From NCBI RefSeq assembly GCF_014647675.1, contig NZ_BMPQ01000013.1, positions 169,109 through 215,144 on the forward strand: a stretch of 46,036 nt of DNA. The letters are read 5' to 3'. This DNA is from Streptomyces flaveus (GTDB lineage: Bacteria > Actinomycetota > Actinomycetes > Streptomycetales > Streptomycetaceae). The notes beneath the pieces are model-generated. The model worked only from the letters and a program-made list of their open reading frames with translations, was not told the origin of the DNA and searched no databases. The position numbers and the translations under genes are program-made. Positions 7,302 through 16,000 of this stretch are shown here, one piece after another; the first letter of the stretch is position 1, and the number at the start of each line of letters is the position of its first letter.

Positions 7302-7784
7302 TCAGTTCGGTGGTTGATCCAGTTGTTCCATCCGTCGGCTTGCCGCGTTGCGGACGCGGCGGGTTCGTCCCTGTTCGGCGAGCAGGCTGAGGGCGTCGGA
7401 TGAGGTAATGATCTGCGCGGTCGCGGCTGTGCGTTGGAACCAGTCGGATGCGGCGGTAAGCGCCTCGGCGGCCCATGGCTCGTCCAGGGCGATGGTCCTC
7501 AGCAGGGTCCACTCGCGCAGGCGGCGGGCGAGGTAGTCCCGGTCCCCGATGACCGCGGCCATGATGTGAGCCCAGACGGTGAACTCGGCGTCGGTCAGCA
7601 GCTGGGCTGCCCGGCGGTCCAGGTGGTGAACCACCGCGCCTTGCGCCATCGCCTCATCCTGATCGCGCAGCACTGCGGCCACCAGCTCGGCCTCCTCCGC
7701 CTCCGAGGCGGCATCGAGGGCCTGCAGGTAGTGCGCGTAACGCTGGTGCTCGGTGGGTTCACGGTCGTGCTGGGGGTCGGTCAT
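7302..7784 (-). CDS. Small ORF coupled to the IS256-type transposase
   Basis: An ATG at 7784 overlaps the transposase stop as ATGA, so translation is probably coupled. The 160-residue product starts TDPQHDREPTEHQRYAHYL. It is largely helical and acidic in its first half (EAEEAELVAAVLRDQDEAMA), followed by LLTDAEFTVWAHIMAAVIGDRDYLARRLREW. No enzymatic or DNA-binding motif is visible. Its position suggests a passenger or accessory gene of the insertion sequence. A host gene that lost its own start through the insertion is possible but less likely given the precise overlap. Confidence 0.6.
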   Translation of the reverse strand: MTDPQHDREPTEHQRYAHYLQALDAASEAEEAELVAAVLRDQDEAMAQGAVVHHLDRRAAQLLTDAEFTVWAHIMAAVIGDRDYLARRLREWTLLRTIALDEPWAAEALTAASDWFQRTAATAQIITSSDALSLLAEQGRTRRVRNAASRRMEQLDQPPN

Positions 7785-9034
7785 GCGGCCCTTCCTTCGG
7801 GCCGTTCGACCAGCTGGCCGCGTTCGAAGCGGGCGCCGGCACGGACGAGGGCGACGAGGTGGGGTGCGTTCACGGCTCGCCAGCGGGCCTGGGCGGACTC
7901 GATGAGCTTGAAGACCATGGCCAGGGCGGCGGCCCGGCTCCCGGCACCCTTGGTGACCCTCGTTCGAAGTCGCACGGTGGCGAAGGTCGATTCGATAGGA
8001 TTCGTCGTACGTAGGTGGATCCAATGCTCGGCCGGGTAGTCGAAGAACGCCAGTAGCTCGTCCTCGTCGTCGGCGATCCGCCTGACGACCTTGGGGTACT
8101 TCGCGCCGTACTGCTTGGCGAAGGCGGCCACCGCCCGCGCCGCGTGCTCCTTGTCCTCGGCTTTGTAGATCTCCTGGATCGCGCGCTTGGCCGCCGGCTG
8201 CGCGGACTTCGGCAGCGCGTCCAGACAGTCGGCGGTTTTGTGAACCCAACACCGCTGGTGGCGGGTCATGGGGAAGACCTCGCTCAAAGCGTTCCAGAAG
8301 CCGAGTGCACCGTCGCCGACGGCCAGCACCGGGGCGCGCATGCCGCGGCGGGCGCAGTCGCGGAGCAGACCAGCCCACGCCTCTGACGACTCGCGGTAGC
8401 CGTCACTCATCGCGATCAGCTCCTTGGTGCCATCGGCGCGCACGCCCATCAACACCAGCACCGCGGCCTTCGCCTCCTCCAGGCGGATGCGCAGGTGGAC
8501 GCCGTCGGCCCAGACGTAGACGTAGTCGGTGGCCGACAGGTCGCGATCCTGGAAGGCGGTGTGATCGGCCTGCCACTGCACGGTCAGCCGCGTCACCGTC
8601 GCCGGGGACAGACCGGCCGAGGAGCCCAGGAACTGCTCCAGGGCGGGCACGAAGTCACCAGAGGACAGGCCATGCAGGTAAAGCAGCGGCAGCACCTCGC
8701 TGACCTTCGGGGACTTGCGACACCACGGCGGCAGGATTGCCGAGGAGAACCGCCGACGCTCGCCATTCGCCTCATCGACGCGCTTGTCGTTGACGCGCGG
8801 CGCCTTCACCTCGACCGACCCGGCGGCGGTGGTGACCTTCCGCGGCTGGTGGTAGCCGTTGCGCACCACCAGGCGGCGACCGGACTCGTCGCGCTCCTCG
8901 GCCACCTCGGCTATGTAGGCGTTGACTTCCGCCTCGAGGGCGGCGGCCAGCATCCGCCGTGCGCCCTCGCGGACGATCTCGTCCATCAGGGAGCCGTTCG
9001 GGGTGGAGCCATCGGCGTTGACTACGCTGAGCAC
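7781..9034 (-). CDS. IS256-family transposase, apparently intact
   Basis: The 417-residue protein shows the whole IS256/mutator plan: an N-terminal DNA-binding region with GYHQPRKVTTAAGSVEVKAPRV, then a DDE catalytic core. Asp177 lies in VYVWADGVHL, Asp241 in LAVGDGALGFW, and Glu348 in TTNPIESTF. The helical insertion between the second Asp and the Glu contains CWVHKTADCLDALPKS as expected. The length is normal for the family and no frameshift is seen, so it could be active. A GTG at 9034 is the longest start; an internal ATG (residue 17, MDEIVREGARRML) is an alternative. Terminal repeats could not be fixed with confidence. Confidence 0.9.
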   Translation of the reverse strand: MLSVVNADGSTPNGSLMDEIVREGARRMLAAALEAEVNAYIAEVAEERDESGRRLVVRNGYHQPRKVTTAAGSVEVKAPRVNDKRVDEANGERRRFSSAILPPWCRKSPKVSEVLPLLYLHGLSSGDFVPALEQFLGSSAGLSPATVTRLTVQWQADHTAFQDRDLSATDYVYVWADGVHLRIRLEEAKAAVLVLMGVRADGTKELIAMSDGYRESSEAWAGLLRDCARRGMRAPVLAVGDGALGFWNALSEVFPMTRHQRCWVHKTADCLDALPKSAQPAAKRAIQEIYKAEDKEHAARAVAAFAKQYGAKYPKVVRRIADDEDELLAFFDYPAEHWIHLRTTNPIESTFATVRLRTRVTKGAGSRAAALAMVFKLIESAQARWRAVNAPHLVALVRAGARFERGQLVERPEGRAA

Positions 9035-9112
9035 GGGCGTGCCTTCCCGACCGACGTTCGCAGCGTCGGCCTACTCGGTGACCATCAATCGATCACTCGG
9101 GAAGGTACGCCC
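9035..9112. repeat. Inverted repeat and nested hairpin upstream of the IS256-type transposase
   Basis: GGGCGTGCCTTCCCGA (9035-9050) pairs with TCGGGAAGGTACGCCC (9097-9112) with one mismatch. A smaller stem CCGACG/CGTCGG (9051-9056, 9064-9069) is nested inside. It may stop outside transcription from entering the transposase gene or mark the end of the element. Confidence 0.55.
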
Positions 9113-9159
9113 TTCGCGCGCCTCCCGAGCCCCGATCCACAGGTCCTGAGCATTGCTCC

Positions 9160-9726
9160 ATGCCCACCACTGTTCCCTTCTCCGACAACGCGCAGGCCGA
9201 AGGAAAGCACTTGTCCGACCGCGCATCGGGTCGGACGGTGCCGGGCGTCCCGGCCTGGGCGCGGCGTGCGGCGGCAGCGGTCGTCTGGGTGTCTCTGCCA
9301 TCGGCTGTGTGGCGCCTCGCCGCCGTGCTGGGTGTTCCGCTGGGACTCGGACAGTCCGAGTACGATGCCATGCTCCTGCCCGGCTGGGGCCTGCTGGTGC
9401 TGCCTCTGCTGTCGCTGGCCCAAGAAGGTCTGGCCTGGCTGACACTCGGCTTGGTGCGGCCGTGGGGAGAAGTGTGGCCGCGTTGGCTGCCGTATCTCGG
9501 AGGCCGTCCGGTCCCGGTACGTGCCGCGGTTATCCCGGCGGCGTTCGGCACACTCGCCTGCAGCGTCTACGGAGTACTGTTTGTCTGGACGACCCTGCAC
9601 GCTCAGATGGACATCACGCCGTGGGGCAACCGGCTCCTGACCGCCTGCTATCTGCCGGTGACCGCCTGGGGGCCGCTGCTGGGTGTGGTGACCGTGCACT
9701 ACTACCGGCGCCGCACGCGCGGGTGA
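9160..9726 (+). CDS. Integral membrane protein of unknown function
   Basis: The 188-residue protein has an N-terminal cytosolic stretch, then about four hydrophobic segments: around AAAAVVWVSLPSAVWRLA, PGWGLLVLPLLSLAQEGLAW, AAVIPAAFGTLACSVYGVLF and LPVTAWGPLLGVVTVHYY. It ends with a basic tail (YRRRTRG), consistent with a cytosolic C-terminus. Between helices 2 and 3 it carries GLVRPWGEVWPRWLPYLGGRPV, a motif I recall from similar conserved streptomycete membrane proteins. No transport or enzyme signature is seen. It converges on the importer ATPase gene, with about 150 bases between them. Confidence 0.65.
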   Translation: MPTTVPFSDNAQAEGKHLSDRASGRTVPGVPAWARRAAAAVVWVSLPSAVWRLAAVLGVPLGLGQSEYDAMLLPGWGLLVLPLLSLAQEGLAWLTLGLVRPWGEVWPRWLPYLGGRPVPVRAAVIPAAFGTLACSVYGVLFVWTTLHAQMDITPWGNRLLTACYLPVTAWGPLLGVVTVHYYRRRTRG

Positions 9727-9876
9727 AGGGCGGAACCCCGTCACGGGCAAGTCCCGTCAGCTGGTGGCCGTGTCTTGCGCCGCCCGGACGCGGACCAACG
9801 GACTCTCTTCACAGCGTCACGATACGTCGACGTCGCCCTCTCTCGGGATCAGAAACAGGCACTCACGTACGAGTTC

Positions 9877-10734
9877 TCACGTACGGGCCGGCTGCCCCGT
9901 GTCGGCCCCGTGATGCCGCCCCATCGGAATGACCAGGGGTGTGCCGCTGACCGGGTCCATGGTGATCTTGCAGTTCAGGTCGAAGACGTCCGCCACGGTC
10001 TCGGCGGTGATGACCTCGGCCGGCGGGCCCTCGGCGGCGATCCGCCCGGACTTCATGGCGACGACGTGGTCGGCGTAGCGGCAGGCCTGGTTGAGATCGT
10101 GCAGCACCATCACGACGGTGCGGTTCTCGCGCCGGTTGAGGTCCGTGATCAGGTCCAGTACGTCGATCTGGTGGGCCAGGTCCAGATACGTCGTCGGTTC
10201 GTCGAGGAGCAGTACGGGCGTGCCCTGCGCGACCGCCATGGCGATCCAGGCACGCTGGCGCTGCCCGCCGGAGAGCTCGTCGACCGGACGGTCCGCGAGG
10301 TCGGTCATCGCGGTGGCGGCCAGCGCCTGGTGCACGGCCTGCTCGTCGGCCTTGGACCACTGCCGCCACCAGGTCTGGTGCGGTGAACGGCCGCGGTTGA
10401 CCAGGTCGATGACGGTCAGTCCCTCGGGGGCCACCGGGCTCTGCGGCAGGATGCCGAGGCGCTGGGCGAGTTCCCGGGACGGTATGGACTGCAGAGCCCG
10501 GCCGTCCAGGTGGACGGCGCCCTCACGGGGCGCGAGCAGCCGGGCCAGGGCGCGCAGCAGCGTGGACTTGCCGCAGGCGTTGGCGCCGACGATCGCGGTG
10601 ATCCGGCCGGGCGGTACGGCCAGGTCCAGGCCGTCCACGACCAGCCGGTTGTCGTACGCCAGGCGCAGCCCGCTCGCCCGCAGGTCCGGGTCGGCCGCGG
10701 GTGAGGCGTCCGCCGACTTGGGATCAACCGACAT
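9877..10734 (-). CDS. Fe-siderophore ABC importer, ATPase subunit (FepC type)
   Basis: The 285-residue ATPase powers uptake of the ferric siderophore through the two permeases encoded just upstream. Walker A is GANACGKST, the signature is LSGGQRQR, Walker B plus catalytic Glu is VLLLDEPTTYLD, and the switch His is in VLHDLNQACRYADH. Length and spacing match FepC/FecE proteins. An AGGAGG site lies seven bases before the ATG. The gap to the preceding permease gene is only 3 bases, so it is the last gene of a three-gene iron-box operon. The short stretch 9727-9876 downstream holds no gene. Confidence 0.93.
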   Translation of the reverse strand: MSVDPKSADASPAADPDLRASGLRLAYDNRLVVDGLDLAVPPGRITAIVGANACGKSTLLRALARLLAPREGAVHLDGRALQSIPSRELAQRLGILPQSPVAPEGLTVIDLVNRGRSPHQTWWRQWSKADEQAVHQALAATAMTDLADRPVDELSGGQRQRAWIAMAVAQGTPVLLLDEPTTYLDLAHQIDVLDLITDLNRRENRTVVMVLHDLNQACRYADHVVAMKSGRIAAEGPPAEVITAETVADVFDLNCKITMDPVSGTPLVIPMGRHHGADTGQPART

Positions 10735-10737
10735 GGA

Positions 10738-11850
10738 TCAACCTCCTGAACCCGCGCGGTTCACGCGGACGAGCAACCAGAGCAGGACCGGCGCGCCGAG
10801 CACGCCGGTGACGATTCCGACCGGCAGTTCCGTGCCGGAGATGAGCGTACGGGCGATGAGGTCGCTGCCGAGGACCATCAGGGCGCCGGTCAGCCCCGAG
10901 GCGACGGGGGGCGGCCAGGCGGTACCGGCCAGCCGCTGGGCGATCTGCGGCGCGGCGAGCGCCACGAAGGCGACGGGGCCTGCGGACGCGGTGGCGAAGG
11001 CGATCAGGCCGACCCCGGTGAGCAGGATGGACAGGCGCACGAACTGCACCCGGGTGCCGAGGCCGGTGGCGACGTCGTCGCCGAGCTGGAGGGTGCGCAG
11101 CAGCCGACCGAGCAGCAGCGACGCCGGCAGCAGCACCGCCAGTACGACGGCGAGCGGGGTGACCTGGTCCCACGTACGGCCGTTGAGGTTGCCCACCAGC
11201 CAGCCGAGGGCGGCCTGTGCCTCGAACCGTCCGCCCTTGGCCAGCAGATAGTCGGTGGCGCTGGTGCAGATCCAGGCCACGCCGATGCCGATCAGGATGA
11301 TCCGGTAGCCGGTGGTGCCGCGCCGCCAGGCCAGGGCGTACACGATCAGGGCGGTGGAGAGCGCGCCGACCAGTCCGAGGGCCTGGGTGCCGAGGCCGCC
11401 GTCCCAGCCCAGCACGATGCCCGCGACCACGGCGGTGCCCGCACCCTGGGTGAGGCCGATCATGTCGGGGCTGGCCAGCGGGTTGCGGGTCATGGTCTGG
11501 AACAGCGCGCCGGAGACGGCGAACGCGATCCCGGCCAGCAGTCCGACCAGGGAGCGTGGCAGCCGCAGTTCCTGGACGACGAGGACGGTGCCGGGGTCGC
11601 CGGTGCCGACGAGGGCGCGTACGACATCGGCGAAGGCGATCGGATAGTCACCGATCGTCAGGCCCCAGCAGAACAGCAGGAAGGTGGCCGTGGCGAGCAC
11701 CGCGTTCAGCGCCACCAGGCGGGGACGGAAGATCCCGGAGACCGGCGGGGCGGCCAGCCGGAAGGTGCGGTAGGAGCGGACGCGTTGGGGGGCGGGCGAA
11801 GTGCCGGAGTCCAAGGGGGACTTGGTGAGGGTGGACTTTGGGTTGGACAT
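10738..11850 (-). CDS. Fe-siderophore ABC importer, FecCD permease 2 (FepG type)
   Basis: The 370-residue inner-membrane permease has about nine to ten hydrophobic helices of the FecCD family. Family motifs seen are LRLPRSLVGLLAGIAFAVSGALFQTMTRNPLASPDMIGLTQGAG (split here across the first helices), LATGLGTRVQFVRL near the ATPase-coupling loop, and GPVAFVALAAPQIAQRLAG. It would form a heterodimer with the upstream permease. I place the start at the ATG 11850 because GGAGG stands seven bases ahead of it; a GTG at 11856, overlapping the upstream stop as GTGA, is too close to that site. Confidence 0.9.
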   Translation of the reverse strand: MSNPKSTLTKSPLDSGTSPAPQRVRSYRTFRLAAPPVSGIFRPRLVALNAVLATATFLLFCWGLTIGDYPIAFADVVRALVGTGDPGTVLVVQELRLPRSLVGLLAGIAFAVSGALFQTMTRNPLASPDMIGLTQGAGTAVVAGIVLGWDGGLGTQALGLVGALSTALIVYALAWRRGTTGYRIILIGIGVAWICTSATDYLLAKGGRFEAQAALGWLVGNLNGRTWDQVTPLAVVLAVLLPASLLLGRLLRTLQLGDDVATGLGTRVQFVRLSILLTGVGLIAFATASAGPVAFVALAAPQIAQRLAGTAWPPPVASGLTGALMVLGSDLIARTLISGTELPVGIVTGVLGAPVLLWLLVRVNRAGSGG

Positions 11851-11852
11851 GG

Positions 11853-12878
11853 TCACACCTCCGCGAGCTGGCGTCGGCGGACCATGGCGATGAAGAACGG
11901 GCCGCCGATGAAGGCGACGACGATGCCTGCCTGGACCTCGGTCGGCCGTGCGACGAGGCGGCCGATGATGTCCGCGGCGAGCAGCAGACTCGGGGCGAGG
12001 ACGGCCGACAGGGGCAGCAGCCAGCGGTGGTCGGGGCCGATTCCCGCCATCTGGACGAGGACCCGGGCGACATGGGGGACCACCAGGCCGATGAAGACGA
12101 TCGGGCCGATGACCGCGACCGCGGCCCCGGTCAGCAGGGTGACCGCGGCGACGCCCTGCAGCCGGATCAGGCCGAGGTTTCGGCCGAGGGAGGCCGCCAC
12201 GTCCTCGCCGAGGGCCAGGCTGTTGAGGGCCGGAGCGCAGGCCAGGGCCAGAATGGTGCCGGCGGCGAGGAACGGCAGGATCCGCAGCACCGTGGCACCG
12301 TCCTGGTCGGCCATGGAGCCGGCGGTGAAGAAGCGGTAGCGGTCGAGTGCGTCCGGGTCGGTCAGGGCGATGGCGCTGGTGAGTGAGGTGAGCAGGAAGG
12401 TCACCGCGATACCGGCGAGCGCCAGCTTCACCGGCGTCTGGCCGGAACGTCCAAGGCCGCCGAGGAGGTAGACCACGACGCTCGCCGCGAGCGCGCCAGC
12501 GAAGGCGAACCAGACGTACCCGTAGAACGAGCCGAACCCGAACACCCCGACCGCCAGCACGATGGCGAAGGTGGCGCCCGCGCTGACCCCCAGGATCCCG
12601 GGATCCGCGAGCGGATTACGGGTCAGGGCCTGCATGAGGGCGCCCGCGAGGCCTAAGGCGGCACCCGCCGCGAGGCCCAGCGTGGTGCGCGGCACCCGTG
12701 CCGACCAGACGATGTTGTCCACGAACCGGCTCGGGGCGTCGCCGAACAGCGTCCGGATCACCTGGTCCGGGGGAACGCTTGCGGCGCCCAGCGCGAGCGA
12801 CAGCAGACAGAGCACCACCAGAACAGCGCCGAGCAGCGCCACCAGCAGTACGGGGCCAAGTCTCTTGCCCCGCTTCAC
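11853..12878 (-). CDS. Fe-siderophore ABC importer, FecCD permease 1 (FepD type)
   Basis: The 341-residue permease is the first gene of the importer operon. It begins with a short basic start (KRGKRLGPVLLVALLG) and a first membrane helix. It then shows the FecCD signature RVPRTTLGLAAGAALGLAGALMQALTRNPLADPGILG, followed by LGEDVAASLGRNLG and GPIVFIGLVVPHVARVLVG-like text. It makes the membrane channel together with the second permease. The GTG at 12878 follows a GGAG site. An iron box at 12907-12925 is 29 bases upstream, so iron repression of the whole importer is expected. Confidence 0.9.
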   Translation of the reverse strand: MKRGKRLGPVLLVALLGAVLVVLCLLSLALGAASVPPDQVIRTLFGDAPSRFVDNIVWSARVPRTTLGLAAGAALGLAGALMQALTRNPLADPGILGVSAGATFAIVLAVGVFGFGSFYGYVWFAFAGALAASVVVYLLGGLGRSGQTPVKLALAGIAVTFLLTSLTSAIALTDPDALDRYRFFTAGSMADQDGATVLRILPFLAAGTILALACAPALNSLALGEDVAASLGRNLGLIRLQGVAAVTLLTGAAVAVIGPIVFIGLVVPHVARVLVQMAGIGPDHRWLLPLSAVLAPSLLLAADIIGRLVARPTEVQAGIVVAFIGGPFFIAMVRRRQLAEV

Positions 12879-12906
12879 CGTTCGGTCTCCACGGACCAGA
12901 CTCCCT

Positions 12907-12925
12907 TAGGTTAGGCAGGCCTTAA
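12907..12925 (-). promoter_or_regulatory. Iron box for the importer operon
   Basis: TTAGGTTAGGCAGGCCTTA resembles the DmdR/IdeR consensus TTAGGTTAGGCTCACCTAA. It lies 29 bases upstream of the first permease start and about 120 bases from the NRPS start, in the divergent control region. Confidence 0.8.
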
Positions 12926-12968
12926 TCCTAGTCGTGAGCTTGGCCTCTGTGGCGATTGGGTCTTTTGG

Positions 12969-12987
12969 TTAGGTAATCCTTACCTTA
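12969..12987 (+). promoter_or_regulatory. Iron box for the NRPS operon
   Basis: TTAGGTAATCCTTACCTTA is a 19-bp dyad of DmdR/IdeR type. It ends two bases before an ATG at 12990, which argues against that ATG and for the GTG at 13047 as the NRPS start. Confidence 0.8.
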
Positions 12988-13046
12988 GTATGACCTGCGG
13001 TCCTCCGGCAGAGCCGGTTCCGCACATCCGGGAGGCACGGTCAGCT

Positions 13047-16000
13047 GTGTCCGGTTTTGTAGAGCGTGTGTCAGGCATCGACGACAACGAAGTACAGACT
13101 TTTTGGAGTCGACGGCTCGACCCGCTTCCTCAGGAGACAGCCCTCCCGGTCGACTTCCCGTATCCCCTGCGGCCCGGCGGGCAACAGGGGGCGGTGAGTC
13201 GCCCGTTGGGCACCGCGGCCGACGAGGCGACGCTGCTGTCCGCGTATGTCGCGGTGCTGCACCGCTACAGCGGCGCGCGGGACATCACCGTCGGGTACGA
13301 CGGCCTGCCGGTCAGGGTCGCCCTGGACGGCGGCATGGAGTTCACCGAACTGGTGCGCCGGGTGGCCGAAGCCTGTGCGGAGGCCCGGGACCACCGGGTC
13401 GAACTGTCCACGCTCATCGCCCAGTTGAGTCCGGAGCCCACCCGCGGCGACGGTCTGCTGTTCAACACGGCCTTCGGGGACACCGCATCGGCCGGCCCGC
13501 TGGACGTCACGCTCGAAGTCACCGCCGGCGAAGTCGCTGCGGACGTCTCTGACGGCGAAGTCTCCGCAGGCGAAGTGCGCGTGACCTACCGTCAGGATCT
13601 CTTCGAGGCCGCGACCGCCGAGCGCATCGCGGACCACTACGCGACCCTGCTGGCCGACGCCCTCACCCGGCCGCACACTCCCGTCGGTGAACTGGAACTG
13701 CTCGCCGCCGAGGAACGCCACCGCATCGTCGAGGAGTGGAACGACACCGAGCACGACGTTCCGTCACGCACCTGGCCGGAATTGTTCGCCGAGCAGGTAC
13801 GCCTGCGCCCGGACGCCGTCGCCCTCGTCTTCGAGGACGCCCAACTGACCTACGCCGAGCTCGACGAGCGCGCCAACCGGCTCGCCCACGCCCTCATCGC
13901 CCGCGGCGCCGGACCCGAACGGGTCGTCGCGCTCGCGGTGCCCCGCTCGGCCGAACTGATCATCGCCGAGGTCGCCGTACTCAAGTCCGGCGCCGCCTAC
14001 CTGCCGGTGGACACCGACTACCCGGCGGACCGCATCTCCTACATGCTCACCGACGCGGCCCCCGCCTGCCTGGTCACCACCACCGAGGTCGCCGCCGACA
14101 TCCCGCCGAGCGACGGCATGGACCGCCTGATCCTCGACGAGCCCGACACCGTACGGGAGTTGGGGCAGCGCCCGGCGCACGATCCCACCCCCGAAGCGCT
14201 GTCCACCGGCAACGCCGCCTACGTGATCTACACCTCCGGCTCCACCGGCCGCCCCAAGGGCGTGATGCTCTCGCACGCGGGCGTCGCCAAGCTGGTCGCG
14301 ACGCAGATCGAACGGTTCGGCATCGGCCCGCACAGCAGGGTGCTGCAGTTCGCCTCGCCCAGCTTCGACGTGGCGTTCTGGGACCTGTGCCTCGGACTGC
14401 TCTCCGGCGGCCGGCTCGTCGTCGTACCGACCGAGTGCCGGGTGCCGGGCGCACCACTCGCCGAGTACGCGCACGCCCACGGCATCACCTTCATGATCCT
14501 CCCGCCGGCCCTGCTCGCGGCCATGCCCGAGGACATCGAACTGCCGCCCGCCACCCTCCTCGCCGGCACCGAACGCGTCTCGCCCGAACTCGTCGGGCGT
14601 TATGCGCGCGGCCGGATGATGTTCAACGCGTACGGCCCGACCGAGGCGACCACCAACTCCACCCTCGGCCTCTGCGACCCCGACACCCCCGCCGGCACCA
14701 TCGTGCCCATCGGCGTCCCCGACCCCGGAACTCGCGCCTACGTCCTCGACGCCCGGCTGAAGCCCGTCGCGGCGGGCGTGGCGGGCGAGCTCTACCTCGG
14801 CGGCGCGGGCCTGGCCCGCGGCTATCTGGGGCGGCCGGACCTGACGGCCGAGCGGTTCGTCGCGGACCCGTTCGGGGCGCCCGGCGAGCGGCTGTACCGC
14901 ACCGGCGACCTGGTGCGCTGGAAGGCCGACGGGCGCCTTGAGTTCCTCGGCAGGGCCGACTCCCAGGTGAAGATCCGCGGCTTCCGCATCGAACCCGGCG
15001 AGATCGAGTCCGTACTGCGCGGCCACCCGGCCGTCGACCAGACGGCGGTCGTGGTGCGTGAGGACCGGCCCGGCGACCGCAGGCTGGCCGCCTATGTCGT
15101 GCCTTCCCTGGACGCCGAGGCGGCCGGGGACGAGACCGAGCAGGTCCAGGAGTGGAAGGACCTGCACGAACTGCTCTACTCGGCGGCCGGATCCGAAGGC
15201 CGCCGGGACAGCTCGGCGGGCTTTCGCGAGAACTTCGCGGGCTGGAACAGCATGTACGACGGCCTGCCCATCCCCGTCGACGAGATGCGGGAATGGCGTG
15301 ACGCCACCGTCGCCCGTATCGAGGAACTGACACCCCGCCGGGTCCTGGAGATCGGCGTCGGCAGCGGACTGATCCTCTCCCGTGTCGCGCCCGGGTGTGA
15401 GGCGTACTGGGGCACCGACCTCTCCGAAGAGGCCGTACGCGCCCTGCGCACCCAGGTCGAGGCGGTGCCGGAACTGGTCGACCGGGTCCGCCTGAGCGCC
15501 CAGCCCGCGCACGACACCTCCGGGCTGCCGAAGGGCTACTTCGACACCGTCGTCATCAACTCCGTCGCCCAGTACTTCCCGAGCACCGACTACCTCGCCG
15601 AGGTACTGGGCGCCGCCGCGGAACTGCTGGCGCCCGGCGGCCGGCTGTTCATCGGTGACGTCCGCAACGCCCGTCTGCTGCGCTGCCTGCGCGCGGCCGT
15701 GGAGACCCGCCGCGCCGACGACCCGGAGGACAAGCAGGCCCTGCGCACCGCCGTGGAGCGGTCGGTGGCTTGGGAGGGGGAGCTGCTGCTCGACCCCGAC
15801 TTCTTCGCCGCGCTCGACGGCTTCGACGCCGACATCCGCGTCAAGCGCGGAGCCCATCACAACGAGCTGACCCGGTACCGCTATGACGTGGTGCTCACCA
15901 AGCGGGCCGCCGCCGCTTCGGCTCCGGCCGACAGCGACGAGATCGCCTGGGCCGACCTCGGTGGCTTGGACGACCTCGACGCCCGCCTGGGCGAGGGGCC

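Noticed and set aside
12990..13046. ATG at 12990 as NRPS start
   Set aside because: It lies two bases after the iron box with no ribosome site; GTG 13047 has GGAGG upstream.
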